Origin: Bacillus aquiflavi
GTDB lineage: Bacteria; Bacillota; Bacilli; Bacillales; Cytobacillaceae
Reading direction: 5' to 3'
DNA: 64,000 nucleotides
Assembly: GCF_019915265.1 (NCBI RefSeq)
Contig: NZ_CP082780.1
Span: 2,170,001-2,234,000 of the forward strand
Part shown: piece by piece, positions 49,189-58,781 of the stretch
Position numbering within the stretch: position 1 is the stretch's first letter
Layout of the letters: every line of letters begins with the position of its first letter
Position numbers and translations under genes: made by a program
Notes under the pieces: generated by a model
Seen by the model: the letters and a program-made list of their open reading frames with translations, nothing else
What the model was told of the DNA's origin: nothing
Database searches by the model: none

Positions 49189-49431
49189 TTAAACCTCCTC
49201 ATGAATAGAAAAGCGCTCCGTTTGACCATCCTCTGTCAAAATTTCTGTCAGTTGCTTTTCGACATTTTTTAATTTGTCATGGCATAATTTTGAAAGTTCC
49301 ATTCCATGTTTGTAAATCGCTATTGCCTCTTCAAGAGGGACATCCCCTTCTTCAAGACGCTCAACGATTTTCGCAAGCTGTTCCATTGCTTCTTCAAACG
49401 TTAAATTACTATCAGCTGTCAAAGTGATCAC
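49189..49431 (-). CDS. xseB: Exodeoxyribonuclease VII small subunit
   Basis: An 80-aa coiled-coil subunit of exonuclease VII. Typical pattern LTFEEAMEQLAKIVERLEEGDVPLEEAIAIYKHGMEL, then CHDKLKNVEKQL. It overlaps xseA by 20 bp and its stop is 2 bp before the ispA start, a tight operon. Confidence 0.94.
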   Translation of the reverse strand: MITLTADSNLTFEEAMEQLAKIVERLEEGDVPLEEAIAIYKHGMELSKLCHDKLKNVEKQLTEILTEDGQTERFSIHEEV

Positions 49432-50770
49432 TCCCCTCGATCTTTATAACTTCGCAATCGAGCTTTCCATCCGATAAACGAACACTAATTTGATCAGATT
49501 TTTTTATTCCTTTAATATTTTTTACAATCTTCCCCTCACTGGAATAAGCTACGCTATAGCCTCGTTCCATAATCTTCAGCGGACTTAATGCCTCGATTGT
49601 TGAAATGAGATTAACGAAATCCTTTTGTTTATGTGTGAAAATGTCACGGATTTCCTTTTGTAATGAGCGAATCACCCGTTGATACTCAGTCTCACATCGT
49701 TCTTTCAGTTTTTTTGGATGATTTTTATTTAGTTGTTTCCTCATTGTCTCGTGGTCAAATGTTTTTTGTTCATACATTCTTTTTGTTTTTCGAACGAGCT
49801 GCTCGGTTAGTCTGTCTAATTGTTCATATTTTTGTTCATACAGCTTGTGAGGATAACGAAATGCGTACGATTTTTCGAGCCTATTTAATCGTTCTCTTTG
49901 GATGCTAAGCTTTTCTTGCATAGCGCGGATAAGTCTGCCCTTGTTTGTTAACACTCTCTCAATCAATTCTTCAAAATGTGGAACTGCTATTTCCGCCGCC
50001 CCTGTTGGTGTCGGCGCTCTTAAATCAGCGACAAAGTCAGCAATTGTAAAATCCGTTTCATGTCCAACAGCTGAAATAATCGGGATTTTTGAAGCAAAAA
50101 TAGCTCTAGCAACAATTTCTTCATTAAATGCCCAAAGCTCCTCAATTGACCCGCCGCCGCGTCCTAAAATTAATATATCAAGTTCATCTATCTCATTGGC
50201 CGTTTTTATTGCTTTTACAATTGATGGTGCTGCTTGCTCTCCTTGTACAAGAGCAGGAATAATTAATACTTTTCCAATCGGATAACGACGTTCAATTGTT
50301 GTTAATATATCACGGATCGCAGCACCTGTCGGTGAAGTAATAACACCGATTTTTTTAGGGTATTTAGGTAATCCTTTTTTATGATCTACTAAAAAGAGCC
50401 CTTCTTTTTCAAGCTTTTCTTTTAATTGCTCATACGCTAAAAATAAATCACCAATCCCATCCGGCTGCATATTTCTAACATAAATTTGATATTGGCCGCT
50501 TGGTTCATATACGGTGATTTCGCCTCGAACAAGCACGTTCATTCCGTCTTCAGGCAAAAATTTCATTCTTCTATTTGCACTAGAAAACATCACTGCTAAA
50601 ATACGCGCTTTTTCATCCTTTAATGTAAAATACATATGACCACTCGAATGTTGCTTAAAGTTGGAAATTTCTCCTCTTACGTATATATCATGCAAATGAG
50701 GGTCTGCATCAAATTTTCTTTTAATGTATTTCGTTAATGCATTTACAGTTAAATAACGTTGATCCGACAT
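49412..50770 (-). CDS. xseA: Exodeoxyribonuclease VII large subunit
   Basis: A 452-aa nuclease degrading single-stranded DNA from both ends. The N-terminal OB fold is about 1-100 (YLTVNALTKYIKRKFDADPHL..DIYVRGEISNFKQHSSGHMYFTLKD). The catalytic domain has GVITSPTGAAIRDI, ILGRGGGSIEELWAFNEE and SAVGHETDFTIADFVADLRAPTPTGAAE. A coiled coil follows that binds XseB. Intact. Confidence 0.95.
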   Translation of the reverse strand: MSDQRYLTVNALTKYIKRKFDADPHLHDIYVRGEISNFKQHSSGHMYFTLKDEKARILAVMFSSANRRMKFLPEDGMNVLVRGEITVYEPSGQYQIYVRNMQPDGIGDLFLAYEQLKEKLEKEGLFLVDHKKGLPKYPKKIGVITSPTGAAIRDILTTIERRYPIGKVLIIPALVQGEQAAPSIVKAIKTANEIDELDILILGRGGGSIEELWAFNEEIVARAIFASKIPIISAVGHETDFTIADFVADLRAPTPTGAAEIAVPHFEELIERVLTNKGRLIRAMQEKLSIQRERLNRLEKSYAFRYPHKLYEQKYEQLDRLTEQLVRKTKRMYEQKTFDHETMRKQLNKNHPKKLKERCETEYQRVIRSLQKEIRDIFTHKQKDFVNLISTIEALSPLKIMERGYSVAYSSEGKIVKNIKGIKKSDQISVRLSDGKLDCEVIKIEGSDHFDS

Positions 50771-50806
50771 AAAAATACTACCTCATTTTTATCGTATATG
50801 ATCTAT

Positions 50807-51664
50807 CTATTCTTTATTTAAAGTGTTTTTTGCTGCCTTGAGCGTATTAAATAACAGCATTGTAATGGTCATCGGGCCAACTCCGCCTGGCACAGGAGTG
50901 ATGTAACTAGCTTTTTCTTTTACTTCATCAAACGCAACATCTCCACAAAGTTTTCCTTCCTCATTCCGATTCATCCCAACATCAATAACAACTGCGCCTT
51001 CTTTAATATGATCAGATGTTATTAAATTTGCTTTCCCTACTGCTGCAATTAAAATATCAGCCTGTTTTGTGTAAGCTTTTAAATCTTTTGTTTTTGAATG
51101 ACAATATGTAACTGTTGCATTTTTATTTAATAACAATTGACCGGCAGGTTTGCCGACGATGTTGCTTCGACCAACAATTACAGCATGCTTTCCGGTAATA
51201 TCTATATCAATTTCGGCGATCATTTCTAACACCCCATAAGGAGTACATGGCAAAAGTGTATCCTGACCAGTCATCATTCGTCCAATATTAATTGGGTGAA
51301 AGCCGTCGACATCTTTTTCTGGAGAAATCGCTTCGATCATTTTTATTTCATTAATATGCTTTGGTAATGGCAATTGAACTAAAATACCATGAATAGATGG
51401 GTCTTCGTTCAATTCAGTAATTTTTTTAATTAGCTCTTGTTCCGTAATAGTATCTTCGTATTCAATTAATTCTGAGTGCATTCCTGTTTCATGACAAGCT
51501 TTCTGTTTATTTCTCACATATGTTCGTGAAGCTTGGTTATCTCCTACTAAAATAACAGCCAGACCTGGAGTTACGTTCATTTCTTTTAATTTTTTCACTT
51601 CGTTAGCTACTTGAATGCGTTTTTTTCTCGCAATCTCTTTTCCATTTATCAATTTAGCTGTCAT
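50807..51664 (-). CDS. folD: Methylenetetrahydrofolate dehydrogenase/cyclohydrolase FolD
   Basis: A 285-aa bifunctional one-carbon enzyme (5,10-methylene-THF to 10-formyl-THF). Motifs are the active-site [12 protein letters not shown] with its Tyr and Lys, [20 protein letters not shown], and the NADP loop [16 protein letters not shown]-terminal [14 protein letters not shown]. Intact and in the normal operon position. Confidence 0.95.
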   Translation of the reverse strand: MTAKLINGKEIARKKRIQVANEVKKLKEMNVTPGLAVILVGDNQASRTYVRNKQKACHETGMHSELIEYEDTITEQELIKKITELNEDPSIHGILVQLPLPKHINEIKMIEAISPEKDVDGFHPINIGRMMTGQDTLLPCTPYGVLEMIAEIDIDITGKHAVIVGRSNIVGKPAGQLLLNKNATVTYCHSKTKDLKAYTKQADILIAAVGKANLITSDHIKEGAVVIDVGMNRNEEGKLCGDVAFDEVKEKASYITPVPGGVGPMTITMLLFNTLKAAKNTLNKE

Positions 51665-51726
51665 TATTTTTTACCCCTCCAATATTTGTATAAAAAACGC
51701 ATAAAAATTAAGAAGCACTAGCTAAA

Positions 51727-52125
51727 TTATAAAGAAGATTCTAGTGTTTCTTTTATTTTTGAAAGTACCCCATTTACAAAACGGCTTGATTTTTCATCTC
51801 CATATTTCTTAGCTATCTCAATTGCTTCATCAAGGGCTACATTTGCTGGAATATCATCACAATATTTTAATTCATATACAGCTACCCTTAAAATGTTACG
51901 GTCAACGTTACTTAACCTCTCAAGCGTCCATTTTTCTAAATGATCGATGATTAGTTTGTCAACTTCCTCCTTGTTGTCAATCACTCCTGTAACGAGTGTC
52001 GTTAAATAATCACTATTTTCTTTATCATCTAATACATGCTTAATTGCAGCGTTCGGTTCAGCTTCACTCATATCAATTTGAAACAAGGCCTGTAATGCTT
52101 TTTCTCTTGCTGTTCTTCTTCTCAT
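51727..52125 (-). CDS. nusB: Transcription antitermination factor NusB
   Basis: A 132-aa helical protein of the NusB/NusE antitermination complex for rRNA operons. Characteristic stretches: RRRTAREKALQALFQIDM, LERLSNVDRNILRVAVYELKY, and DEAIEIAKKYGDEKSSRFVNGVLSKI. Good AGGAGTAATAGG ribosome site. Intact. Confidence 0.94.
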   Translation of the reverse strand: MRRRTAREKALQALFQIDMSEAEPNAAIKHVLDDKENSDYLTTLVTGVIDNKEEVDKLIIDHLEKWTLERLSNVDRNILRVAVYELKYCDDIPANVALDEAIEIAKKYGDEKSSRFVNGVLSKIKETLESSL

Positions 52126-52162
52126 CCTATTACTCCTTTAATATGTGTAAATTTATATGAAG

Positions 52163-52171
52163 ATAATAGCA
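52163..52171 (-). promoter_or_regulatory. Extended -10 promoter of nusB
   Basis: TGCTATTAT on the minus strand is an extended -10 (TGnTATTAT) about 40 bp upstream of nusB. No good -35 hexamer is present. It lies after the bidirectional terminator, so nusB-folD-xse-ispA can be a separate transcript. Confidence 0.45.
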
Positions 52172-52234
52172 TAAAGTACACAAACTTCATAGTCGTGATC
52201 GGCTTTAGTTAGTTATAAGTGAAGTATACTCAAT

Positions 52235-52267
52235 AAAAAACCAAAGACAAGTTGTCTTTGGTTTTTT
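52235..52267. terminator. Bidirectional terminator between yqhY and nusB
   Basis: AAAAAACCAAAGACAA and TTGTCTTTGGTTTTTT form a near-palindromic 15-bp hairpin with T runs on both strands. It lies 6 bp after the yqhY stop and ends the accB-accC-yqhY transcript. Confidence 0.9.
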
Positions 52268-52273
52268 CATTAT

Positions 52274-52687
52274 TTATATTCCTTGCTCTTCATCCGCTTC
52301 TGATTTTTGATTCTCAAATTGAATCCCAACGACATGAACATTTATTTCGCTTGCTTCAAGCGCTGTCATATTAAGGAGTGCTTGACGGATGTTATCTTGA
52401 ATTTGTTGCGCGACAGCCGGAATGGATATTCCAAACTTCATTGAACAATAAACATTAATTTTAATGCCTTCTTCGGAAAGCTCTACTTTTACACCTTTAC
52501 CATGATTTTTCTTTCCTAAACGTTCAACAACACCGGTTGCAAAGTTACCGCGCATTTGTGCAACACCGTCTACTTCGGAAGCAGCGATACCGCCAATTAC
52601 TTCAATAACCTCTGGAGCAATTTCTATTTTACCGAGGCCTGAGTTTCCTTCCATTTCCAAAACATTTAATTCACTCATCCTTTGCAC
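52274..52687 (-). CDS. yqhY: Asp23/Gls24 family protein YqhY
   Basis: A 137-aa protein; conserved patterns [27 protein letters not shown] and VKVEVYCS-like [22 protein letters not shown]. In B. subtilis YqhY is linked to acetyl-CoA carboxylase control; deletion strains collect accBC-affecting suppressors. It overlaps accC by 17 bp. Exact mechanism is unknown. The in-frame MQRMSELNV start could be MSELNV, three codons later. Confidence 0.88.
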   Translation of the reverse strand: MQRMSELNVLEMEGNSGLGKIEIAPEVIEVIGGIAASEVDGVAQMRGNFATGVVERLGKKNHGKGVKVELSEEGIKINVYCSMKFGISIPAVAQQIQDNIRQALLNMTALEASEINVHVVGIQFENQKSEADEEQGI

Positions 52688-54041
52688 CTCCCTCTTTCAT
52701 TACATCATACATTTCTAAAAATTTAGTATTGAATTCTCCATCTCTAAATTTCTCATGCTCTAACAATTTGATATGGAACGGAATCGTTGTATGAATCCCT
52801 TCGATTACAAATTCACCAAGAGCCCTTCTCATGCGTGCAATAGCTTCTTCTCTAGTATCTCCATAAGTGATAACTTTTGCAATCATTGAGTCATAAAATG
52901 GAGGGATCATATATCCTGGATACGCAGCCGAATCAATCCGCACACCAAGCCCGCCAGGAGGCAAGTACATTTTAATTGTTCCTGGTGAAGGCATGAAGTT
53001 TTTGCTTGGGTTTTCAGCATTAATCCGGCATTCAATTGACCACCCATTAAATGTTACGTCCTCTTGCTTAATGCTTAATCGTTCTCCAGAAGCAACTTTA
53101 ATTTGTTCTTTTATTAAGTCTACTCCGGTTACCATTTCCGTAACAGGATGCTCAACTTGAATTCTCGTATTCATTTCCATAAAGTAAAATTTACGATTCC
53201 GATAATCATAAATAAATTCTATCGTTCCTGCACCGATATAATCAACAGCTTTTGCAGCTTTTACAGCAGCAAGTCCCATCTCTTCGCGAGTTTCTCCATC
53301 TAAGGCAGGTGATGGTGTTTCCTCTAGTAATTTCTGTAATCTTCTTTGAATAGAACAGTCTCTTTCTCCAAGATGGATAACATTTCCATATGTATCTGCA
53401 AGAACTTGGATTTCAACATGACGGAAATCTTCTATATATTTTTCAAGATAAACTCCAGGATTCCCAAAAGCTGTTGCCGCTTCTTGCTGAGTAATTGAAA
53501 TCCCTTTTTCTAACTCCTCTTCTGTTCGGGCAACGCGAATCCCTTTTCCCCCACCGCCTGCGGTCGCTTTAATAATGACAGGATATCCTATCTTTTCCGC
53601 TAATTCTTTTCCTTCATCAATACTATTAATAATCCCTTGAGAACCAGGGACGATCGGAACGCCTGCTTCTCTCATCGTTTCTCTAGCGATATCTTTTGTT
53701 CCCATTTTCGTTATCGATTCAGGGCTTGGACCTACAAACGTAATGTTGCATTCGCGGCAAAGTTCAGCAAAATCAGCATTTTCTGCTAAAAATCCATAGC
53801 CTGGATGAATTGCATCACAACCTGTTAGCTTTGCAACACTAATGATATTTGTAAAATTTAAGTAGCTATCCTTTGATGCTGTTGGGCCGATACAATACGA
53901 TTCGTCAGCAAGTTGTACGTGTAAAGATTCCTTATCTGCTTCAGAATATACTGCGACAGACTCAATACCTAGCTCTTTACATGCGCGGATGACCCGAACA
54001 GCAATTTCCCCCCTGTTTGCAATTAACAGTTTTTTTATCAT
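52671..54041 (-). CDS. accC: Acetyl-CoA carboxylase biotin carboxylase subunit
   Basis: A 456-aa ATP-grasp enzyme that carboxylates biotin on AccB for fatty-acid synthesis. Motifs: [22 protein letters not shown], the Gly-rich ATP loop [53 protein letters not shown]. Length normal. It sits 14 bp after accB. It may also serve the YqjD-type propionyl-CoA carboxyltransferase, which lacks its own biotin carboxylase here; that is a guess. Confidence 0.96.
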   Translation of the reverse strand: MIKKLLIANRGEIAVRVIRACKELGIESVAVYSEADKESLHVQLADESYCIGPTASKDSYLNFTNIISVAKLTGCDAIHPGYGFLAENADFAELCRECNITFVGPSPESITKMGTKDIARETMREAGVPIVPGSQGIINSIDEGKELAEKIGYPVIIKATAGGGGKGIRVARTEEELEKGISITQQEAATAFGNPGVYLEKYIEDFRHVEIQVLADTYGNVIHLGERDCSIQRRLQKLLEETPSPALDGETREEMGLAAVKAAKAVDYIGAGTIEFIYDYRNRKFYFMEMNTRIQVEHPVTEMVTGVDLIKEQIKVASGERLSIKQEDVTFNGWSIECRINAENPSKNFMPSPGTIKMYLPPGGLGVRIDSAAYPGYMIPPFYDSMIAKVITYGDTREEAIARMRRALGEFVIEGIHTTIPFHIKLLEHEKFRDGEFNTKFLEMYDVMKEGGAKDE

Positions 54042-54055
54042 TGTGAAATCGCTCC

Positions 54056-54565
54056 TTATTCAGGCTTTACTAAAAATAATGGCTGCCCGTATTCAACAAG
54101 TTGTCCATCTTTAACTAATATTTCGACAATTTCTCCGTTTACTTCCGCTTCAATTTCATTAAATAATTTCATCGCTTCAACGATACAAACAATTGTTTCA
54201 TTTGAAACTTTTGAACCGACTTGAACATACGGATCTGAATCAGGTGATGGTGCTTGATAAAATGTCCCAACCATTGGTGATGTTACTTTATGAAGGTCGG
54301 ACGTATCAATAGTCTCGTCCTTCTTGACTTCTTCCTTTACTGCTTCAACTTTTGTTTCTTGTTTGACCGCTTGAACTTCGACTGCTTTTGGTTTTGCTAC
54401 TTCTTCCACAACTACTTGTTGAACTGCTGGCTTAGCTTCAACAGTCGTAACAGTAGTATTTTTCTTTAATTTGTTTTTTGCATCATCAATTTCATAAACA
54501 AACTCACTAATACTTGATTGATCAACTAATTTTATAAGTTCACGTATTTCTTGAACTTTTAACAT
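54056..54565 (-). CDS. accB: Biotin carboxyl carrier protein AccB
   Basis: A 169-aa BCCP with an N-terminal helical segment ([25 protein letters not shown]), a flexible Lys/Val/Glu-rich linker, and the C-terminal biotinyl domain with [15 protein letters not shown] (biotinylated Lys133). The start behind AAGGGGTGTATGTA is chosen; the longer frame adds 17 hydrophobic residues unlike the family. Confidence 0.94.
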   Translation of the reverse strand: MLKVQEIRELIKLVDQSSISEFVYEIDDAKNKLKKNTTVTTVEAKPAVQQVVVEEVAKPKAVEVQAVKQETKVEAVKEEVKKDETIDTSDLHKVTSPMVGTFYQAPSPDSDPYVQVGSKVSNETIVCIVEAMKLFNEIEAEVNGEIVEILVKDGQLVEYGQPLFLVKPE

Positions 54566-55048
54566 TACATACACCCCTTGAAAAAAAGTTATTATATGAC
54601 TAGCTATTAATAGCATACAATAACTTTCTATGTAAGCTCAATATAATATTTTAAAGAAGTGGGGTTAAAGAATAATTTTAGACTTTTTTTTTTATAAAAC
54701 TTCACTTAATAATTGTAGAATAGCTTTTAAAAGGAGATAATGGGTTTATTTGTTATATTTCAAACGTAGATAAATATTGAAAAGTAGAAAAAAATGAAAG
54801 CGGATATATGTAAAGTACTTATCTTTTATCCTAGTTACATCATAATTAATCAATGTTACTTTACAATTTATTTACCATTTCGAGGCAAGTCATAAAAAAA
54901 TATTCCTATATAATGATTCGTACTGGATCAATCTAAAGTATTAAAGGGAATTCATTTGAGGATAATCATATATAGGGGCAAGTCTCAATTTCAAGAGTCT
55001 TCGCTAAGCATTGGAGAAAAATTATCATGCTTAGCGAAGAAATTAATT
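54566..55048. other. Gap between accB and spoIIIAH
   Basis: About 480 bp without a supported gene. A plausible accB promoter (TTGAGC, 18 bp, TATGCT) reads toward accB near 54617-54650. A 14-bp perfect stem (TCTTCGCTAAGCAT at 54998-55011 and its complement at 55027-55040) follows spoIIIAH. Otherwise AT-rich with no recognised element. Confidence 0.55.
54998..55040 (-). terminator. Hairpin after spoIIIAH
   Basis: A 14-bp perfect stem with a 15-nt loop starts just past the spoIIIAH stop on the minus strand. No T run follows, so it may be an RNA-stabilising or weak terminator structure at the end of the spoIIIA operon. Confidence 0.5.
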
Positions 55049-55612
55049 TTATTTTTCTGGATGAAATTCAACAGCTACAGGTTGGGTCTCTCCAAGTTCT
55101 TTTGAAACAAGCTGGATAATTTCATTTGCTTCTGATGGAGAAAGCTCCTTCGCTTTTACTGTTACAATGACTTCTTCTCCATCGGCACGAACAAGTGCAT
55201 CATCATATCCAAGCGTCTTAATCATCGTTTCTAAGTAAACCTCTTTATCTGCAATTTTTTTTATTTTCTTGATCTCTTCTAGTGCTTCATTTCGTTCGTC
55301 AGCAGTTAAATCTGGTGAACCTACCGCAATTGTTAATTCTTCCTTTTGTTTACTCCGCTTATCTTGCAATTGTAGGCGCAATGCTGTAAACACTTCGTCA
55401 TCTGCTAGACTGGAAATAATTTCAGCATCTTGATCTTGACCTTCTTTTTCTTGAACGACTTCATTTTTTTTGCCTGCTTTTTGATCTTTTTCATCTTCAA
55501 CTGTTGCTAATTGATCTCCTGTTGGCTCTGGAGAAGTAATATAATAAACTGATAATACAACAACTAAACTTAACATAGTTAATAACCAAACAGTTTGCTT
55601 TTTTAATAACAT
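55049..55612 (-). CDS. spoIIIAH: Stage III sporulation protein AH
   Basis: A 187-aa mother-cell membrane protein that binds forespore SpoIIQ across the septum. One N-terminal helix (TVWLLTMLSLVVVLSVYYI), then a Glu/Lys/Asp-rich linker, then a YscJ/FliF-like ring-building domain (LGYDDALVRADGEEVIVTVKA). Last gene of the spoIIIA operon. Intact. Confidence 0.94.
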   Translation of the reverse strand: MLLKKQTVWLLTMLSLVVVLSVYYITSPEPTGDQLATVEDEKDQKAGKKNEVVQEKEGQDQDAEIISSLADDEVFTALRLQLQDKRSKQKEELTIAVGSPDLTADERNEALEEIKKIKKIADKEVYLETMIKTLGYDDALVRADGEEVIVTVKAKELSPSEANEIIQLVSKELGETQPVAVEFHPEK

Positions 55613-55616
55613 TTCC

Positions 55617-56276
55617 TTATTCCTCCTTCGTTTTTTTCGGCATTACAGCTACTCGATGGCTCGGCACATCAAGAACCCTTGTAACAGCTTCGATAATCCA
55701 TTTTTTCACTTGAATATGATCGGCACCTTTGGCTACAACAAGAACACCTCTAATTTCAGGTTTTTTCGTTTCAAGCACGATTGGTACTTCCTTCTCCCCG
55801 TTACGGATAATAACGACTTGTTCGTCCTTTGACTGATCTTCTACTTTCCGTTTCCCTCCTTCTTGATCAGTTTCATCAGTTGTTTGCGATTGTGTCACTG
55901 TGTTTTTTTCAAGTACTTTCTTCTCAGTTGCATCGATATTTACAACAACAGTCACATCCTCAACGCCTATCATTTTTTCGAGTGCTTCTTTTAATTGATT
56001 TTCATAGGCCTTTTCATAAGCAGTAATGATTTCATTATCTTTACTGTTTTTTTGTCCAAAGGCCGGAAGCTCTTCCTTTATGTCTTTTTCACCTTTTATG
56101 ACTGGTATATCGTCAGTCGATTTTTGGTTTCCGCTTGGAATTAAATTACCAATTAACATAATTGCTGCTCCAAATAAAATGACGAGAAGTAAGTAATGAT
56201 ATTTGTTGCGTTTTCCTTGTTTAGAATTTGTCAGTTGGTTTTTTAACCATGTTAATGGTCCCTTATCTTTGTCCAT
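55617..56276 (-). CDS. spoIIIAG: Stage III sporulation protein AG
   Basis: A 219-aa protein with one helix (YHYLLLVILFGAAIMLIGNLI) and an extracellular domain forming a large ring in the feeding-tube complex. The ring-forming part contains LEKMIGVEDVTVVVNIDATE, and the C-terminus VLDVPSHRVAVMPKK is typical. It overlaps the spoIIIAF end by 14 bp. Intact. Confidence 0.94.
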   Translation of the reverse strand: MDKDKGPLTWLKNQLTNSKQGKRNKYHYLLLVILFGAAIMLIGNLIPSGNQKSTDDIPVIKGEKDIKEELPAFGQKNSKDNEIITAYEKAYENQLKEALEKMIGVEDVTVVVNIDATEKKVLEKNTVTQSQTTDETDQEGGKRKVEDQSKDEQVVIIRNGEKEVPIVLETKKPEIRGVLVVAKGADHIQVKKWIIEAVTRVLDVPSHRVAVMPKKTKEE

Positions 56277-56902
56277 CCTCCTTAGCTATCCCTCCTTCTA
56301 ACACGACTTGGACTATTTTTTCATCTATATCCCATCTTTTTGCAAGGAGTTTTGCAACACTTGTTTCTGTATTTGTTTCCTGTTGTGACTGAAGCGGCGC
56401 TTTTGTATTAATATCAATTTTTTTCACGGCTTCAATTGCTCTGTTTCCTTCTTGGGGCTCCTGAAGCAAGACTATTAATTTATCAATGTTTTCCGGGAAG
56501 GCCTCACGTTTGCTTTGATCTGTTAAAAAATCAATCTTGACAATCTCTAACCCGTACTGTTTTATCAACTCCTCTTCAACGTCCATTTTTAATTGGACAG
56601 CCCATTTTTGTTCTACATATATATGCATGTTGAGAGGCTTGTATTTCTTTTTTCTTCATTTCTATTAAATTTTCCATCCCATTTCCTTTGTTAAGGTCAA
56701 TTTTGGAAATAGATGCTAATGTTTTTTCAAAATCATTTGAAAATATATTAAAAACAGGTGTAAGAATAACAGCGATCAAAAGTAGACCTGTTACCATTTT
56801 TGTATATTTTCTTAAAGCAGAATTTGGTAGAAGCATGTCAATAATCGTTGCTATTAATATAAATAAAATGATATTTGTCACCCATTCCTTAATAACGTCC
56901 AT
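56263..56902 (-). pseudogene. spoIIIAF: Stage III sporulation protein AF with a frameshift in a TA repeat
   Basis: Membrane protein of the spoIIIA channel. Two N-terminal helices (WVTNIILFILIATIIDMLL and MVTGLLLIAVILTPVF) and a cytosolic/intermembrane tail. The frame ending IQASQHAY continues in another frame as VEQKWAVQLKMDVEEELIKQYGLEI, with the switch in the (TA)n tract at 56617-56624; joined length is about 213 aa, near the family norm. Changing the repeat by one unit (or four bases) restores the gene. As read, the protein ends 22 residues later with unrelated sequence. Confidence 0.85.
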
Positions 56903-56914
56903 CCCCTCTTCCCC

Positions 56915-58111
56915 CTATCTCACCATCATTGTTAAATTTCCTGCTGAAATAATAACAGTCAAGCTTAAGAAGAACATAAGGGAGACAATAGCCAAAGCAG
57001 CAAAAACGTAGAGCACACTTTTACTAATAATATCTAAACAAGAAATAATGGCTCCTCCTCCTAACGGCTGTAAAATCGCTGCGGAAAATTTATAAATAAA
57101 TGCAATCATTAATATTTTTATCGCAGGGAAGGCAGTCATAAGAAGGAGTATGATCATGCCGACAATTCCAATTGTATTTTTTAAAAGGACAGAGGCGTTA
57201 ACGACTGTATCAGTTGCATCAGTAAACATTTTTCCGATAACCGGGATAAAGTTCCCAGTGATAAATTTCGCAGTTCTAATCGCCACACCGTCTGTTATTG
57301 CTGCTGAAGCACCTTGTACAGAAACAACACCAATAAAGATTGTAAAAAATAATCCTAATAATCCAATGCTCCAATTCCTTAAAAATTGTGCTAGTTTAGT
57401 AACTTTATATTCTTCAGTCATAGTACTTACAATACTTAACATAACTGCCAAAAATAATAACGGCAATACAATATACTGAATAAATAAGCCGCTTGTATTC
57501 ATTAAAAATAAAATAACCGGATGGAAAAAGGAGGACGTCACAATTCCCCCTGACGAAGCAATTAACGCTAATAACAACGGAATTAACGCAAGAATAAACT
57601 GTACCATTGAATCGATTGCTTCACTTGCATACTGAATGGCAACCTTAAAGCTATTTAATGCAATGATAATTAAAACCATAAATACGACTGCATAGGCGGC
57701 TTTACTGATTGTGCTTTTTTCAAAGGAGTTTTGTAAGGATTGTAAAAACATACTAAAAATAGTAAGCATAATTAATGTTCCTAGTAATTTTCCATTTACT
57801 ATAAACTCATGAAACGCAAACTTTAATCCACCCGTAAACCATTCCTTCAAAGAAAAGCTTTTTTTTTTTTCTGTTTTTATAAAATCGTAAAGACTCCTTT
57901 TTTGGCTTTCTGGCAAAAAACCACCATATTCGTTTATGATATTTTCCCAAAACAATTTAAGCTCGTCCATTTCTAAGCTTTCAAGCTGCGAATCTACTAT
58001 GTCTGCATTTACAGCATCTTCCTCGGTTTCTGGGGATGCTTGGACAAATTGAGCACTAGCTAAACACAATAGAAACGTAGTAACGAAAATGAGCTGGCAC
58101 CGTTGCTTCAT
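56915..58111 (-). CDS. spoIIIAE: Stage III sporulation protein AE
   Basis: A 398-aa membrane protein with a cleavable signal (FVTTFLLCLASAQFVQA) and about seven later helices. Conserved stretch DELKLFWENIINEYGGFLPESQK precedes the membrane domain, and GGAIISCLDIISKSVLYVF is near the C-terminus. It resembles permease-type components in the channel. Intact. Confidence 0.93.
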   Translation of the reverse strand: MKQRCQLIFVTTFLLCLASAQFVQASPETEEDAVNADIVDSQLESLEMDELKLFWENIINEYGGFLPESQKRSLYDFIKTEKKKSFSLKEWFTGGLKFAFHEFIVNGKLLGTLIMLTIFSMFLQSLQNSFEKSTISKAAYAVVFMVLIIIALNSFKVAIQYASEAIDSMVQFILALIPLLLALIASSGGIVTSSFFHPVILFLMNTSGLFIQYIVLPLLFLAVMLSIVSTMTEEYKVTKLAQFLRNWSIGLLGLFFTIFIGVVSVQGASAAITDGVAIRTAKFITGNFIPVIGKMFTDATDTVVNASVLLKNTIGIVGMIILLLMTAFPAIKILMIAFIYKFSAAILQPLGGGAIISCLDIISKSVLYVFAALAIVSLMFFLSLTVIISAGNLTMMVR

Positions 58112-58148
58112 TTTTTCACCTCGTTTACAAAGGGGATTACTTGTAGAA

Positions 58149-58538
58149 CTAATTCGGGATTAATTGGATAATTGTCTCGATCATAACTGTTAAAATCGGG
58201 ATCGCCATTGCTAAAATTAATATTTTTCCACCTAGTTCGATTTTTGATGCAATAGCACCTTGACCGGCATCCTTCGTTATTTGAGCTGCAAATTCAGCAA
58301 TATAAGCAATGCCAATAATTTTTAAAATCGTTTCGACATAGACGATATTTATTTTTGCATTGACAGCAATTCTTTCAATCATATGAATAATTTCATAAAT
58401 TTTATCAACGACAAAAAGGAAGATTGTACAACCGACAAATACAACTAAAAGGAAGGCAAAATTAGGCTTTTGTTCTTTGACGATTAACGCAAGAAATGTT
58501 GACACTAATGCGATGCCAACAATTTGAATAATTTCAAT
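58149..58538 (-). CDS. spoIIIAD: Stage III sporulation protein AD, start at AUU
   Basis: A protein of about 129 aa with four helices, including FAFLLVVFVGCTIFLFVV and TILKIIGIAYIAEFAAQITKDAGQGAIASKIELGGK. The family N-terminus IEIIQIVGIALVSTFLALIVKEQ extends beyond the first GTG (58505). Its only fitting start is ATT at 58538, 7 nt after AAGGAGGG. AUU starts are rare but known (infC), so this may be natural rather than a lesion. Using the GTG would drop the first helix. Confidence 0.88.
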   Translation of the reverse strand: MEIIQIVGIALVSTFLALIVKEQKPNFAFLLVVFVGCTIFLFVVDKIYEIIHMIERIAVNAKINIVYVETILKIIGIAYIAEFAAQITKDAGQGAIASKIELGGKILILAMAIPILTVMIETIIQLIPN

Positions 58539-58556
58539 GACAAAACCCTCCTTTAA

Positions 58557-58763
58557 CTAACCTTGAAACAGGAATACGGATTTAATCTTTTGAAATAAGT
58601 CACCAACAATGGAGGCAACCATAAATAATATATATATAAAGCCAAACAGGGTAACCCATTGGGCATATTCTTTCTTCCCAACTTGATCTAAAATTGTGTG
58701 TAAAAATGCAACAACAATGCCGACACCCGCAATTTTAAAGATGACATCAACCTCTAAACCCAT
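58557..58763 (-). CDS. spoIIIAC: Stage III sporulation protein AC
   Basis: A 68-aa protein with two helices (VIFKIAGVGIVVAFLHTIL and FGFIYILFMVASIVGDLF) and the family core LDQVGKKEYAQWVTLF. AGGAGGAGAAC precedes the ATG. Intact. Confidence 0.93.
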   Translation of the reverse strand: MGLEVDVIFKIAGVGIVVAFLHTILDQVGKKEYAQWVTLFGFIYILFMVASIVGDLFQKIKSVFLFQG

Positions 58764-58781
58764 TCGTTCTCCTCCTAAATG

